A DNA stretch of 64,000 nt from assembly GCA_009760855.2 (NCBI GenBank), contig WPIO01000070.1, positions 1,976,501-2,040,500 of the forward strand. Direction: 5' to 3'. The notes under the pieces are model-generated. The model saw nothing but the letters and a program-made list of their open reading frames with translations, was not told where the DNA came from and did not search any database. This stretch comes from Cristatella mucedo (taxonomy: Eukaryota > Bryozoa > Phylactolaemata > Cristatellidae). Positions 21,255-33,704 of the stretch are shown here, piece after piece (position 1 is the first letter of the stretch; each line of letters begins with the position of its first letter). The position numbers and the translations under genes are program-made.

Positions 21255-21440
21255 GTGCAACTAACCATATTTGTATGCTGACTCTGCTCATGTCACCTCT
21301 AACCATCTTAGGTTAGTTTTCAATGTGCCTGCCACTACTAACCATTCGATATGGCTTCACTTATATCGAAAGTAAAGTGCCTAGAAAGAGATTAAGTTCT
21401 CTATGAGTTCCACAAGAACTTTTTATAGTTACTATTATGA
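21255..21440 (+). mobile_element. LINE 3'-end fragment (decayed)
   Basis: A second plus-strand terminus directly behind the first: ACTAACCATATTTGTATGC, AAAGTAAAGTGCCTAGAAAG, AGATTAAGTTCTCTATGAG. Its tail is degenerate. Confidence 0.65.
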
Positions 21441-22047
21441 AGGGCGGATATCATCGAAGTAATGCTTGCTTGATTAACGTATAGAGGTAGAGGTCTACCA
21501 AATTTCTAGGTTGCACTGGGTGTACCCATAACGGTTACGTTAGTCTAAGTATTCCTATTATTATTGTGAGAGAAAAATTACTGATGCTTAATAAATGACA
21601 AGGCATTTACTCGTAATATATGCCAGGCACGTAAGTATAGATCTGTGTCAGAATAGTTTAGTGGATATCCTTCACAAACATGATACGGTTATGCTAGAGT
21701 GTAGAGTTTTAAGTTCAGTGCTACTCGCTTTCTGAATCATGTCTCTTTCTTTCATAGTGTAGCTGCGAACTCTTGTAATTTAATTTATCATTTTCATAAC
21801 TCCAGAAAGCCACGAAGACTATGCGGTGTTACGCAGGAGGGTTTTGCATGGCTCACTTAAAGCGTCAGCAGTTTTTGGTATGCATTCGGTAGGCAGAATA
21901 CATGATCTCAAGCATTACAAAGAAAGTGGGAAGCATTGCAAAGTCTGGAGAGTAGTTGAGGTAGTGATTAACATGAAAGTAGCCACTCAGGACCGCTGAA
22001 AAGGATAAGCCATAGTCGGCAGCCGGAAAGGAGCTGTCGTTGCGTAG

Positions 22048-22988
22048 GAATAATCATAATAATCCATCATCATCATAATCATACCACACTTGATAAAGCG
22101 CCTCAGAGAACTCAAATCATTTTCTAGGCTCTTAAAATTTGCTGCAAAGAAAACACGACTGAATTGTTAGTAGTAGCAGGCTCCATAATCGACACGAATA
22201 GCATGACTAGGGGAGTCAGCATGCAAGTGTTGTTGGTAGCTGCATGCACCGTGGCAGAACGCATAAGCATACAAAGGACGAATCACAGGGACGCACTAGA
22301 TGCTGCCCTAAATTGGTATGTTTTAATTTATTTTTGAATGTTGTAAAGTCATGGGACGTCATGAAGCAAGTTGGTAGTAAGTTCAAGGCTTTAGAAGCAC
22401 ACGTACTGGAGCCACGGTTTCCGAAAGATTTGAGATTTTTCAAGGTATAGGTAAACAGTAAGTTTCCGAAAAGTAGATGGTACGATGCTTGGCCTGGTGG
22501 ATGAGTAATTTAGATTGTTAGGCTAGAGACAAAGAATGAAGGGACCTAAAAGTTAGCAAAAACCTTGAAGTCAATGAGGTGCTTTACTGGAAGCCAGTGC
22601 ATGTCAGTGAGAAGTGGTTTGATGTGGCAATTGCGACGTTCACGAGAGACAATCCTAGCTGCCGTGTTGTGCACCAGCTGTAAGAGCTTGATTGCACAGA
22701 CCTGTAAAACTACAAGCAGCGAGTTACAGAAGTCAAGATGGAATGTCACAAATGCATAGAGTCACTTAGATGTGGTATCCTTATGTAAACCCTGAGTTTT
22801 AGCAATGTTACGTAGCTTTGGGTAGGCAGACTTGACTGTGGGATCGATGCGCCATAACTGGTAAGTTGATGCTATCATTATCCAATTTAAGAAAATTAGT
22901 CGCCTTCCATGTGCGGATGTCATGCAGCAAGGGAGTTCAACGTGCTCGAGGGCAGTTAGGATTCAAAGCAAAGGAACTAGTTGCCATC
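22048..22988 (-). mobile_element. L2-clade LINE copy (decayed)
   Basis: Irregular AAT/CAT run, CACACTTGATAAAGCGCCTC tail, 3' UTR and C-terminal domain in several frames (22216-22443, 22546-22749; for example RNCHIKPLLTDMHWLPVKH). Lower identity than its neighbour, so it is probably older. Confidence 0.8.
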
Positions 22989-23993
22989 AGCACAGAAGTA
23001 ATAATAATAATAATGCACTTGATAAGTCGCCCTCAGAGAACTTAATCTCTTTCTAGGCGCTTTACATTTGCTGCAAAGGGAAATGCAATTGAAAGTTAAG
23101 TAAAATCATGCATGAAAAACAATCAAAATGAATAACATGGTTAGGGCTGACATGCATAGGGTCAGCATGCAAATGTGGTTAGTGGAAGCGTGCACAGTGT
23201 CAGCACGCATAAGCACGTGAAGGACGAATCACAGGGGCCCACTAAATGCTGTCCTAAATAGGTGTGTTTTTAAGTTCCTTTTAAATGTGGTCAGGTCTGG
23301 AGATGTACTGAGGCAGGTCGGGAGGGAGTTCCAGGCTTTGGGAGCGTATGAACTAAATGCACGGTCTCCAAAGAATTTAAGGTTTGTACGAGGTATTTGT
23401 AGACTGTTGGATTCCGGAAAGCGGGTGGTACGATGCTTGGCCTGATGGGGGAGCATGTCGGAGAGATAGGCTGGAGCCATAGAATGAAGGGACCTACAAG
23501 TGAGCGACAAACCTTGAAGTCAATCCGTTGCTTGACTGGTAGCCAGTGCAGGTCGGCGAGAAGTGGAGTAATGTGGCAACTGCGACGCTCACGACTGACA
23601 AGCCTAGCTGCGGAGTTTTGCATCAGCTGCAATCGCCTGATCGCACATGCTGGTAGGCCAGTAAGCAGTGAGTTGCAGAAGTCGAGACGGGATGTCACGA
23701 ATGCATGGACCAAATTTGACGTTGTATCTTTATCTAAACAAGCCCGAATTTTAGCAATGCTATGAAGCTGAAAATAGGCAGATTTGACTGTGGAGCTGAT
23801 ATGGTCGTCTAACGAGAGGTCGCTTTGGAATATGACACCTAGATTTCGAGCTTATTCAACAGTAGATATGCTGGCAGAGCCAGTTTTGAGAGACAGCCTT
23901 TCCAATCTCTGAATGATACTGGGTTTGCTCATAACTTGTAAGTTACTTTTGTCATCATTTAGTTTTAGAAAATGTGCTGCCATCCATGTGCAG

Positions 23994-24290
23994 ATAATAA
24001 TAATAATAATAATTCACTTGATAAAGCGCCCTCAGAGAACTTAATCTCTCTCTAGGGGCTTTACATTTGCTGTAAAGTGAAATGCAATTGAAAGGTAAGT
24101 AAAATCATGCTTGAAAAAACAAACGAAATGAATAATAGGGTTAGGGGTGACATGCACAGGGTCAGCATGCAAATGTGGTTAGTGGCAGCATGCACAGTGT
24201 CAGCACGCATAAACACATGAAGAACGAATCACAGGGACCCACTGAATGCTGTCCTAAATAGGTGTGTTTTTAGGTTCCTTTTAAATGTGG
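23994..24290 (-). mobile_element. nested 5'-truncated LINE insertion
   Basis: ATAATAATAATAATAATTCA tail plus 3' UTR, ending at CCTTTTAAATGTGG. It splits the older copy inside CATCCATGTGC/GGATGTCAT. The 5' truncation point ATGTGG resembles the target ATGTGCGG. Confidence 0.85.
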
Positions 24291-24313
24291 ATGTCATTTA
24301 TGCACGCAGCAAG

Positions 24314-24988
24314 TTAGTTTAGAGAATTTGAGGTGCTCGAAGGCTGGGAGGGATCAAAGCAAAGGTACAACTGAGTGTTATCCGCATAAAAGTGAAAGCC
24401 TAGATTGTGCTTGGCAATCACATCACCAAGAGGGAGAGTATAAACCATAAAAAGAACTGGACCTAGCACAGAACCCTGAGGTACTCCATATTTTAGAGGT
24501 ACTCCAGATGATCTTTGTCCATTCACGTCAATACTCTGGAGTCTCCCACTGAGATAGAACCTGAACCACTGCAGAGCAGTGCCACTGACGCCCAGGCGAG
24601 ATGAGAAGCAGACTAGAAGTACTTTGTGATCGATGGTGTCAAAAGCTGCCGAAAGATCGAGCAAAACAAGAAGAGACAGTCTACCCGTGTCTGCATTCCT
24701 AAGTAGGTCGTTGTATACCCGAAGCAATGCTGACTCTGTGGAGTGATTAGCTCTAAAGCCAGACTGGAGCTTACTAGCAAGGTGTGAGGTTTCGATGTTA
24801 GACTTCAGTTGGTCTGCCACGACCCGTTCCAGTGTCTTTGATAGGAATGGTAGAAGGGAGACTGGGCGGTAGCTGCTTAAGTTCTCTTGGTCTAGTGTAG
24901 CTTTCTTGAGAAGAGGCCTGACTACAGCTCTTTTGAAAGGTGCTGGGACATGACCTGAGGCTAATGACATATTAATGATGTTATGCAT
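24314..24988 (-). CDS. LINE reverse transcriptase domain, inactive
   Basis: 225 codons spanning most RT blocks in order: [20 protein letters not shown] (block 1), [40 protein letters not shown] (block with the first catalytic Asp), [20 protein letters not shown], then [12 protein letters not shown]. The second Asp of the YADD box is Asn here, which should abolish polymerase activity. The frame shifts at the N-terminal side into 24961-25323. Confidence 0.9.
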   Translation of the reverse strand: MHNIINMSLASGHVPAPFKRAVVRPLLKKATLDQENLSSYRPVSLLPFLSKTLERVVADQLKSNIETSHLASKLQSGFRANHSTESALLRVYNDLLRNADTGRLSLLVLLDLSAAFDTIDHKVLLVCFSSRLGVSGTALQWFRFYLSGRLQSIDVNGQRSSGVPLKYGVPQGSVLGPVLFMVYTLPLGDVIAKHNLGFHFYADNTQLYLCFDPSQPSSTSNSLN

Positions 24989-25323
24989 GGCAGCAGCAGA
25001 TCAATGCAACGTAGGAGAAGGACAGTGGGAATAGGGTCCAGAGGACTTGTTGTCTTCTTTGATTGCGATAGGAACTTTAGGACTAGATCACTAGTGACTT
25101 GCTTAAATGCAGACATTGAGGTGCAGCCAGGAACCGAGGAACAGCATTCTAGTGGGGAGGTTGTCATCGCAGGGATGGATTCCCTGATCTTGTCTATCTT
25201 CTGCACAAAGAATCGAGAGAAGCGATCGGCTAAATCATCACAAGGATCATCAGGTAAGGAGCTAATCTGGGAACGGTTGAGGAGATGGTTTATTGTCGGC
25301 ATCAGCATTTTTGGATTGTGCAT
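24961..25323 (-). CDS. LINE segment between endonuclease and RT
   Basis: 120 codons in a frame overlapping the RT fragment. Contains [20 protein letters not shown] and [20 protein letters not shown], the linker and start of RT common to L2-clade ORF2. A one-base type frameshift near 24961-24988 separates it from the RT frame. A homologous stretch exists on the plus strand at 43255-43449. Confidence 0.85.
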   Translation of the reverse strand: MHNPKMLMPTINHLLNRSQISSLPDDPCDDLADRFSRFFVQKIDKIRESIPAMTTSPLECCSSVPGCTSMSAFKQVTSDLVLKFLSQSKKTTSPLDPIPTVLLLRCIDLLLPCITSLICH

Positions 25324-25393
25324 CTGTGATTCATCAATGTTTCTATAGAAGCTAGACTTGGCCTTTGCTAGGATCGATTGGTACGACTTGCAG

Positions 25394-25462
25394 TGAAGTG
25401 AAAGCCTAGGTTGTGCTTGGCAATCACATCGGCAAGAGGAAGAATATCAACCGTGAAAAAAA
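25394..25462 (-). mobile_element. short LINE RT fragment
   Basis: AGTGAAAGCCTAGGTTGTGC, TTGGCAATCACATCGGCAAG and AATATCAACCGTGAAAA repeat the YADD-upstream region of the adjacent LINE. The fragment is only about 70 bases and joins a different LINE at its right. Confidence 0.7.
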
Positions 25463-25800
25463 TCTTTGAAGGGAATTCCACAGTCTTGGACCATCAGAGC
25501 AAAAGCTTCGGTGGCCAACGGTCTGCAAGTGGGGGAGTGGAAAGACTAATTTAGTGTCCATACAGAACCTCAGGGAGCGAGGAGGCTGAAACTGGTGCAC
25601 CAGTTTGGCTAGGTACGTAAGGATCTTGCCGTGGCAGGCCTTGTGGGTCACCGTGCGAACTTTGCTCTGTATCCGTTGATCAACCGGCAACCATCCCAGC
25701 TCTTTCAGCAGAAGAATCACATGGTCAAAACTCAAAGATTTGTAAACTAGCCTTGCAGCCATATTCATCACCAGCCTTAGTAGCCTAGTGGCTTTTTGGT
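25463..25800 (-). mobile_element. C-terminal fragment of a second LINE subfamily
   Basis: The minus-strand frame 25424-25771 encodes HVILLLKELGWLPVDQRIQS, LTYLAKLVHQFQPPRSLR and FCSDGPRLWNSLQ. These are the same conserved blocks (LHWLPV.QRI, LWNSLP) as other LINEs, but the intervening residues differ strongly from the window's main family. Confidence 0.7.
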
Positions 25801-26165
25801 AGCCCAGCCAAAAGGGTGGAAAAAAATAAAAATAAAAAAAGGAATAATATTAATTTAGCCGATACAGGACTGAGGAGCTAGCTAATTGGCATGTCATCTC
25901 GGCATTAGGCTGTAGCAAAGTACCCTCTTTAATGGCGATTCGTTGTGACGAAAGTAACCACATTTTAATGCATCAACAGATAGAGCTGAAGTCATCAGAT
26001 TTAGTCATTAATCACTTGCTTTAAAGAGAACTTCCGTTTCGGTCTTTAAATTGTCGGGCCTTTTGTGGCTCTGTATTCAAATAAAGTTCCGTAAATGCAT
26101 ATATCTAGCTATCGAAATTCGATTGATTGATTTAAAATACAGCAATTAGATAATAACCTTATTGG

Positions 26166-26340
26166 AAAAAGACTAGCTAATTAAACAGCCTCTTTTAAAT
26201 AGCAACAGAAGAGCCTTTACGGATATCACCACCGCTTGCAATGACGATAAAGTATCGCCCACCGCAGGATTCGAACCAACGACCTCGGGCCCAGGTCGTG
26301 AAAAGCAACCGCCTTACCTTCAGAGCCATCATGGCTCGTC
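26166..26340 (-). mobile_element. tRNA-derived SINE, family 1
   Basis: CTAATTAAACAGCCTCTTTT, body, B-box complement GGATTCGAACCAACGACC, A-box end CCGCCTTACCTTCAGAGCC. Inside the receptor intron. Confidence 0.85.
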
Positions 26341-28621
26341 ACTATCCTTTGGAAGGATATCTACTTATGAGAGAAATTGTATAGAATCGCTTGCAGCTAG
26401 ATTGTCTGATACCATCAGTGTAAAATAATGCAAATCGCATGATTAAAGACATTATTACGTGGTTCATAGGCTAAATATATTAAAATTTCTCACAAACAAA
26501 ATGTTATCTCTAGCATAAGCAGTGCTAGGCTGCTAATTTGCGAACACTGCACAGCCAGTAGAACTGCTGCTATCTCGATATGTATCGCTGGCAAGCACTT
26601 CCCTGCAACTGTTTTGGTCTAAGATCTAGGCGAACAAGATAGTACCTAAACAAACCAGTATTAATTTCTTCTAAGCCAACGAAGGATGAACTAGCTGTTT
26701 CTATATTTGAGTAAACCGACGGCGTTCGTAAGATAAATTTCTTTAAATATTTTGTGCGTCAGTAAGCTTAATGTCAAAGCAGAATCTTCACTTTGACCTT
26801 TATACGATGGCATACAAGCACGTGTATGCTTGCATCACTCCTGACATTTAGCATGAAATTAAGGGATTTCTTGCTGCATTGCTAAAGTCATTGCAAAAAT
26901 TTGACGCGTGATTGGTAGAGAACGTTCTCATGTTCATGAAGGTTATGCCATATAAAGAAATATAAAGTTGAATTGTTGATAAAAGAAATGTAAAGCTTAA
27001 TCATCAAGCTTTACTACCACAGAGCTTGACCCTGCCAGTGTGTACATTGAGTTTGGGAACCTATTGCTGGTGGTCCTCGTGAGATTCATATTAGAATTGA
27101 CCTACTTCTACTTATGCAAACTGACACAATTCGGACATAAGTAGGTAAGAGTACCGCAACCAAAATGGCATGTGAAATTGCGACATCCTGTATGAGAATA
27201 TGCAGTACTCTCCTCTCAGTTCTTCGTGGCTGTGAAATAAAGCCGCCTACAGCTAGTGCACACAACCTCGGCCGTTATGCCTTTTTGATTGCAACAACTA
27301 TGCCAAGGATTTTACTTTCAAGGACATGCACTTGCTTTCTATCATGCAAAGCATGTAATTCAAGGCTTGTTTAATATAGTCCGATCTCCGTAAGCTAAAA
27401 ATTATATTATGTGTTTAGCAAATTATTTTTCTTCCTCCATTTGACCTTAGGTCCAATGCAGTTTGTAGATTTACATGTTATTAATAATTTAGCCACAGAT
27501 ATAGTTCATTTGAAACCAATTTCATGTGCCCGTGAACACTTTAAGTTTTCTTAATGGCGATAAATGAAGGTATCGCTATGATATTCATGATTTGTATCGT
27601 TAGTTCGTGTCATGCAAAACAGGATTTAGTTGATATGCGAAAGCCGAGGTTATTATTTATGCCTCCTCCTTTCACTCTTGGCACTACCTGTTTAGATTAC
27701 AACCGGCGAATTTTAGTTTTAATTAAAAGAGTGATGTCAGCGCGAGGTGTCTTAACAGCCACTAGTGCAAGCATAGTAAAGTATTATGTTAAGTATTAAG
27801 TTTAGTTAAGTATTATTTATCATGAAGCTCGGTAAAAGTCAAAGGAGCAGCTCCAAATGTACTCTGCTGTGGTAGGTAAACGTAAAATAGGCCTTATATC
27901 TCACAATTCATCTCTGGGTTTATTATGGTTAATTATATGCTCATTCATAGGTGCTTCTTTCTATTTCCATAGTAATATCGGTGAGTGAGCTAATCTCAAT
28001 TAATAGCTTCGTCAAAAGATTAAAAATTAAATTGTGAAACCAAATTATGAAATGCTTTAGCTATCTTGTAGTATTATGAAACCTCAATCACCAAGAGATT
28101 TTCTCAGAAAACTATTTAGAGTGCAAAAAAAGTTAGCCTGCACTTACTAACTTGAAAAACTAACAAAAAATCACTTATGTGATATAGTCCAACATTATTG
28201 AATGATGAAAATCAAATGAATATTGCTTTAGCTCTCGTCAGAGATTGGAAGAAGATTATGTCCAATATTTACATTATTTGTTTGTACTATTATTGAAACT
28301 TTCTATTGCATATAATACTAATTTCTATTGAAGCTGATTAGAGGTTGCATTTATTTTTTAATGGAGGTTGCATTCACTATAGCCAAAATCCACCCCAACT
28401 CTTAGCAAGATGGCAGACTAATGTGTTCTAAGATGAGAGATAAATTTAAATTTCCAGGAATGCTTAGCAACGTCAGACGATGGAGCACCTAAATCTTCGG
28501 AATCACAGTTATTATTAATTATTACAAATTTCAGTGCAGATACCAGGCTGGAAAACTTTAGTGATTGAAACAATATTCTTTCTCGCCTATGGGTGATGCA
28601 AATAATCTTGTATTCTTACAG
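26341..28621. other. intronic AT-rich stretch
   Basis: No mobile element recognised. Open frames at 27165-27374 and 27554-27799 occur. The latter begins with a signal-like hydrophobic stretch (GIAMIFMICIVSS) but lacks domain or splice support. I treat both as chance. Confidence 0.4.
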
Positions 28622-28957
28622 ATATTAAGGCTGATGGCAATTTTATCAACAGTTGTGCTCTTGGAAGTAATGCCAGCCTAGATTGCTCAACTGCAGTTGA
28701 CAGTTATCCACCTGCGGAGTTCAACTGGTCAGTTCCTGGCGAGAATATTTCGCATTCAGGAGCTGTTTTTACAACAGCTGACAGCACTTCAGGAGTATTT
28801 AACTGCACAGCAACCAATCCTTCTACGAAGAAACATGTCACCGTGGTGTTTCACTGCATTCAACAAGTCTCACCAGGCGCTCCCATCTGCTTCGTCGTTG
28901 GGATACCGTTGGCTGTAGTGCTAGGAGCCCTGCTGACTACTGTAGTAGTGATACGGT
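28622..28957 (+). CDS. Ig receptor exon 4: Ig-like domain 2 and transmembrane helix
   Basis: Acceptor TTCTTACAG, donor T|GTAAGT, phase 1 at both ends. 111 residues. Ig features: ASLDCST (B-strand Cys), EFNWSV (C-strand Trp), SGVFNCTATN (F-strand Cys). Four N-glycosylation sequons (NAS, NWS, NIS, NCT). After a short stalk with two more cysteines (HCIQQVSPGAPIC) comes a single hydrophobic helix, FVVGIPLAVVLGALLTTVVV, followed by arginine. This gives a type I topology: Ig domains outside, tail inside. The first split codon joins exon 3 as VNY-IKADG. The domain ends without a second conserved disulfide. Confidence 0.8.
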
Positions 28958-29214
28958 GTAAGTACTAGCGACTCGGTAATTATTATTATAATAATTCCGT
29001 GCTCAGAGAATGTCCTTTTTACGGTTGACGATAGCAAACGACAGCTTTTGTTGTAGATCGTCGAAGAAGCTTTCTAACGAGGTAAATAAATTCCTTTATT
29101 TATACTTTTCGGGACATGGAAACCTATGAGGTAGAATTGTAGTCTCATCCAGTTGACCAGCCATCACTCCAGCGCCGTCTCTCCTGATCGCTACTCTCTG
29201 TTAATATAGGGTCC

Positions 29215-29400
29215 ATTGGAAAATTAAATCAGGTCCTCGTGGACACCTTAGGTACTGCCCGAGGGTAAGATATTTATTCTTCAAAACCCAGATCGTGGCT
29301 TCGAGTCCTTCAGTGGGTGATCCTTTAAGTGGTGGTGTAGTCAGACATGTTCTTCTGCCTCTATACAAATGAGGCTGTTAAATCAGACTAACCTTTAACT
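29215..29400 (+). mobile_element. tRNA-derived SINE, family 1 (decayed)
   Basis: GGCTTCGAGTCCTTCAGTGG (B-box region), GGGTGATCCTTTAAGTGG and the end CAAATGAGGCTGTTAAATCA are recognisable. The A-box part is heavily diverged. Confidence 0.6.
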
Positions 29401-30248
29401 TTATTGGTCTCATCCCTCAGCTCTCATCCCTTTCCTCGCGATAGCACGGTGTACTTGCCGTTCAAGCTCACACACAAAGCAGCAGCGACTGAAAATTAAT
29501 TTAAAACGTACGTTGCAGAAACCTTGTATTCCATGACAACTAATTTTTCTAAGCTAGAAGATATTTCTGCTGGAATGAACTCTGTTAATAAGGAAGCTAA
29601 GATATCGGTCATAAATGGCTTTTTTCAATTTCTATGTTGTCGTGGCGCACTGAAAATATCCTCTGGTGCACAAAGGCGTCATCTTTGAATCCGGTTTAAA
29701 GGTTTGAAGCTTTATTGCTTCTCTATCTTTAAGCATATTGATTACAAGCGGCGATGGCTGGTGAGAAGTCTCAATAGTTCGCTGGTTTCACAAAGATGAG
29801 GCTACAGTAATTGGGCATTATCCAAGTTACCATAAAAATTCACATTTCTGCAAAAGTTGGGCCTATAGACTAAATTGGCTACTTTGGATATCAAAATGCA
29901 AAATAATTCTCTCCACTTAGCACGCCACACTGTCTTTGTTACCTTTTGGAGTCACTGGCATAAATGCAAGTTTATGTACAAACATTGGTACATATGCACA
30001 TGAATACACGCATAAATACTTTATACTTGCTTCCAGATCTGGAATTCCTGTTCATATGAACAGAGGTTCTTATTGCCACAATTCCTCTAGCTTTTTAAGC
30101 CCTCCATATACAATGTCGCCCATAGCTAAATTTACCTTAGTTATAACTGCTTTGCGATATTTTTGCTATTAGGTATGTCATTGCTGTGCAGTATGCAGTA
30201 TTGTATGTTGGTGTATTTAACAACAAAGTATTTTATGCCGTTTTAGAG

Positions 30249-30341
30249 TACTCATGTGTATGCCTAGACCATTTAATGAAACAGTTGAACAACACAGTGA
30301 AGCTGCTATCAAATCAGGAGAGAGTGCTGCCGCTCGTGGAC
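30249..30341 (+). CDS. Ig receptor exon 5: juxtamembrane cytoplasmic segment
   Basis: The acceptor is taken at GCCGTTTTAGAG (using the second AG, because the first would create a stop). Donor C|GTAAGT, phase 1 to phase 1. It encodes about 31 residues starting LLMCMPRPFNETVEQHSEA and ending SGESAARG. It directly follows the transmembrane exon in frame. The membrane-proximal cysteine could be palmitoylated. No catalytic domain. Confidence 0.55.
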
Positions 30342-30524
30342 GTAAGTTATTGCTGACCATATTACAGGCTGAGTACTTTATTTTCCCTTCCACTTATCTC
30401 TCTCTTTTTTCCTCAAGAATTTTTCCATCTTAATATAGCCAACAGTCAAAATTAAGATCCATTTTGATCAGCTAAGTCCAAGTTGTTATACTCTCTTTGG
30501 ACAGCCAGTTGTTTGTGCTTAATT

Positions 30525-30835
30525 AACAATACTAATACCTTTGATATAGCGCCATCAGAGGACCCAGTCTCTTTCTAGGCGTTCGACATTTTCTGCAAAG
30601 GAAGCGCGATCGATTGGTCAGTGCTGGCCTGCTCACTGGCACCAAGCATCACTTGGTTAGGGTTGATATGCATAGGGTCAGCATGCAAATATAGTCAGTG
30701 GCAGATTGCACAGTGTCAGAGAGCATAAGCGTAAGCATGCAAAGGAGGAATCACACAGACCCACTAAATGCTGCACAAATAGATGCGGTTTAAGTTTTAT
30801 TTTAAATGTACTCTAAACTTTATTTAGCATGCATA
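30525..30835 (-). mobile_element. LINE 3'-end fragment (decayed)
   Basis: ACCTTTGATATAGCGCCATC, CAGTCTCTTTCTAGGCG, 3' UTR with GTCAGCATGCAAATATAGTC and CACTAAATGCTGCACAAATA. No (AAT)n tail remains. Confidence 0.8.
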
Positions 30836-30984
30836 AAGTACTTACTTGGTGCCTATTTATGTTTAAGCGCTCGAACAAATGCTCTTCAATGATTTCCCTC
30901 CGAGTCCAGAAGTAGATACGCAGATATCGATGATAATTGTTATCAATCAACTCACTCTACAATTCCACCTCAAAAATCAAATTT

Positions 30985-32095
30985 AGATTTGCGCATCTCT
31001 TATGCATACGTGCCCGAATTAAAAATAGTGAATCCGCGGAATACTCCCGGCAAAGGGGCCCAAGAGATTCAGTGGATCAGTAACTCAATGCGTTCCGATA
31101 AGGTTGGTGGTTGGGTTGCAATTGTTGTTCGCGAATCGTTGGGCTATACGATGTGCAGTTTTTCGCATATGCCATCGTTTGAATCAGTTGCAATCAGGTC
31201 TTTATCAAATACAATGCCTCTCACTGTTGTGATATACCGACCTCCTTCTGGCCAGAATCTAAACTTGTTTACAGAGGACTTTTCTGAGCTCCCCACTAAA
31301 ATATTTGTGTGCGACAGGCCAATACTGATTGCTGAAGGCTTCAATATTCACGTTGAAAACCTTAACAACAACTAAGTCCGTTCATTTCTTGACTGTCTGG
31401 CCAATTTTTGCTTGGTCCAACACGTTAATCACAACACCCACCTCGGTGGCCGTATTCTAGATCTCGTGATCACTAAGGATGTCCTCCCCACAGACCGTGT
31501 GGTGTGCCCACTAACCATCACAGATCGTTGTTCGGTCGTTCACTGTTCCGGATCCATTGTATGTACAGGGTAATGTCGAACATTTCCACCGACGTAACTT
31601 ACAAATCATTGACATAGACAAATTGTTGAAATCTGTTTATGGTGCAGGCTTTCTTGATCTGCATTCAGACTCGACCGGCAGCCTAGATATCCTTACTGAT
31701 ACAATGAAAATGACACTCAGGAGGGCTGTTGACAACATACAAAAGTCCTTGTAAACTATCGCCCAGTTTCCCTTCTTCCTTTCTTGAGGAAAGATTCTTG
31801 AAAAAATTGTGGCTAAGCAGCTGGTTGAATGTATTGGAAAGAATAAAAAGTCAGAAAATTTTAATCAGGGTTCAAGACACAGCAATCCACTGAAACTGCT
31901 CGCCCCCATTATAACAATGACATTCTACGTGGCAACGATGACGGGAATGTCACTGCCCTAGCTCTGCTACATCTGTCTGCTGCCTTCGACACTATTGATC
32001 ACAATTTTTTACTTGAACTGCTGAGAAAAACGATCGGTCTGGCAGATGAATATCGGGCACTTTTTGAAAAACTGTTTGCCCCATTCTGATCCGCT
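30985..32095 (+). mobile_element. LINE endonuclease-RT fragment
   Basis: Plus strand. 30989-31375 encodes part of an apurinic-type endonuclease: GGWVAIVVRESLGY, SFESVAIRSLS, VVIYRPPSGQNLN, and ILIAEGFNIH, where the usual GDFN is EGFN. Downstream, broken frames reach RT pieces ([17 protein letters not shown] near 31975-32020). Internal segments are missing. Related to the copy at 63535-64000. Confidence 0.8.
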
Positions 32096-33700
32096 CAATT
32101 TTAAGGCACAATGGCACATGCTACGGCCGAGAGGCAAGCATAAAGATCGGACCGTAAATAGAGCATTAGGGCATTAGGGCATATAGAGCACTGGGAAATC
32201 TTCTCTTAATGTCTCAATAGTAGCACCGTCGGTTCACGTTGGTTGTAGCAGCTCAGCTCTCCAGTTGAGAATAAAAAGACAAGAATTTGATGAAATTAGA
32301 TCCTGTCGTTTATTCCTGTTGCTTGCAGGTGTATGAACACTCTTTCTGGGACCTTCGTTCTTGCCACCGAGTAGGCCTCTCGTCTGTTTTCCGTTCTGAC
32401 GAAAAGTATGTTGAGTAAATGGCAGCCCTGGGATTAATATACTCTCTTGTCCAATTTTGGCATCGGCTGCGCGAGCATAATCCTGATCAGATATTTCTGA
32501 GTTAGTAAGTTACTGCATCTAATCCTAATATGTAGTGAGCTCTTATTTCAAAGTCACAGAGTGGCTTTTTAACCCAAGTGATACTTTGGCCAGCGTGATA
32601 AATGCTAGAAGCCCCCATTTAACCATTTTCTGCCTGAGCAATTTATGCAGCTGCGACACTTCCTATTAGATTAGACCTCGTGTATTATCAGGTAATGTAA
32701 TTGAGTAGTATCAGGTAATTATCTTGTACTGTATCAGGTACTATAAGTGAGCTATCCACAACCAAATATTCCTTTTTAGATGGCCAAAGAAGATTTGGAC
32801 TAAGGTAATCACTTTACTTTAGTTGACTGCCTATTTAACGGCTGGCTAGTACCAGGCAATGAATAACTGCAAAGCCATATTAAAATCTTAACTTTTTATG
32901 CTGTTTATTTTCATAGCTGCTAGTGGTTTTGTAGTAAATATTGCCATGCTAACAAGTCAAGTTCATGTCTTCTAAACAAGGCTAGCTTTTCTGACTGGCA
33001 TAATTTACTAAGTTCGTTTAAATTCTAGAAACAATATACCATTGAACGGTTTCATGCTTGAAATCCTTTGGCTTGACATCCAACTAGTCAGTGAGGACAT
33101 GCTGTTTGGTGCTTTCCAAACATAAATTGCTGAAGCATTCAGTGGAAAGCTTCATTATTTTGTCCCGAAAAGAATAGTAGGTAAATTTGGTACTACTATG
33201 CCAGTCAGAATTTTGCCCCGGAAGATTTTAAAATGCAAGATTTTAGTGGTGAAATCAAGGTAATTAATCAGAAGCCACTGTGCTAGAAGCACATTTTGCT
33301 TGGGCGAGCTGTGAGCCATATTTCAGAAGCTCATTCAACATTGGTATGCACTGCTTCAAAATATGCCCTGCTTTAACATTTCCTAAAAACAGTAAATTTT
33401 AAAGCCGTCCATATCACTGCATCATTGTATCAAGTAACTTGGTATACAATGTTGAGCATTAGCACAGGGATTGGGTATGAATCATTAACCTAGCACGTCT
33501 TTCATCAAGCAACTTGAATATCAATGAAATTTGGTTCATCCACAACAGGTTTCATGTAAATAATTTGCGCTTATTCAATAAGAAAGCATAAGCCGATGAA
33601 AAACAGAAGGCAGAGTGAATATCAGTTTGGGGAACTTTCTGGATTAAGGTTTTAAGCGAGCGAGAATTTCAAAATAAATGAAGATATATCTGTGAGAATA
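32096..33700. other. intronic stretch, nothing recognised
   Basis: No open frame with domain character, no SINE or LINE ends, only short AT-rich runs and small direct repeats such as AGGGCATTAGGGCATA near 32165. Confidence 0.5.
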
Positions 33701-33704
33701 TATT

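Larger units (their letters stand above)
22990..25390 (-). mobile_element. L2-clade LINE, longest copy, carrying a nested copy
   Basis: Runs from the (AAT)n tail (TAATGCACTTGATAAGTCGC) through 3' UTR, C-terminal domain (23229-23713), then, after a 297-base insertion of the same family (23994-24290), through reverse transcriptase (24314-24988) into the region upstream of RT (24961-25323). It has frameshifts, a stop, and YADN in place of YADD. It is 5'-truncated before the endonuclease domain. Confidence 0.9.

Noticed and set aside
27554-27799. Small secreted protein ORF with signal-like start
   Set aside because: 81 codons in AT-rich intron DNA, no splice or domain support, in an intron of a larger gene.
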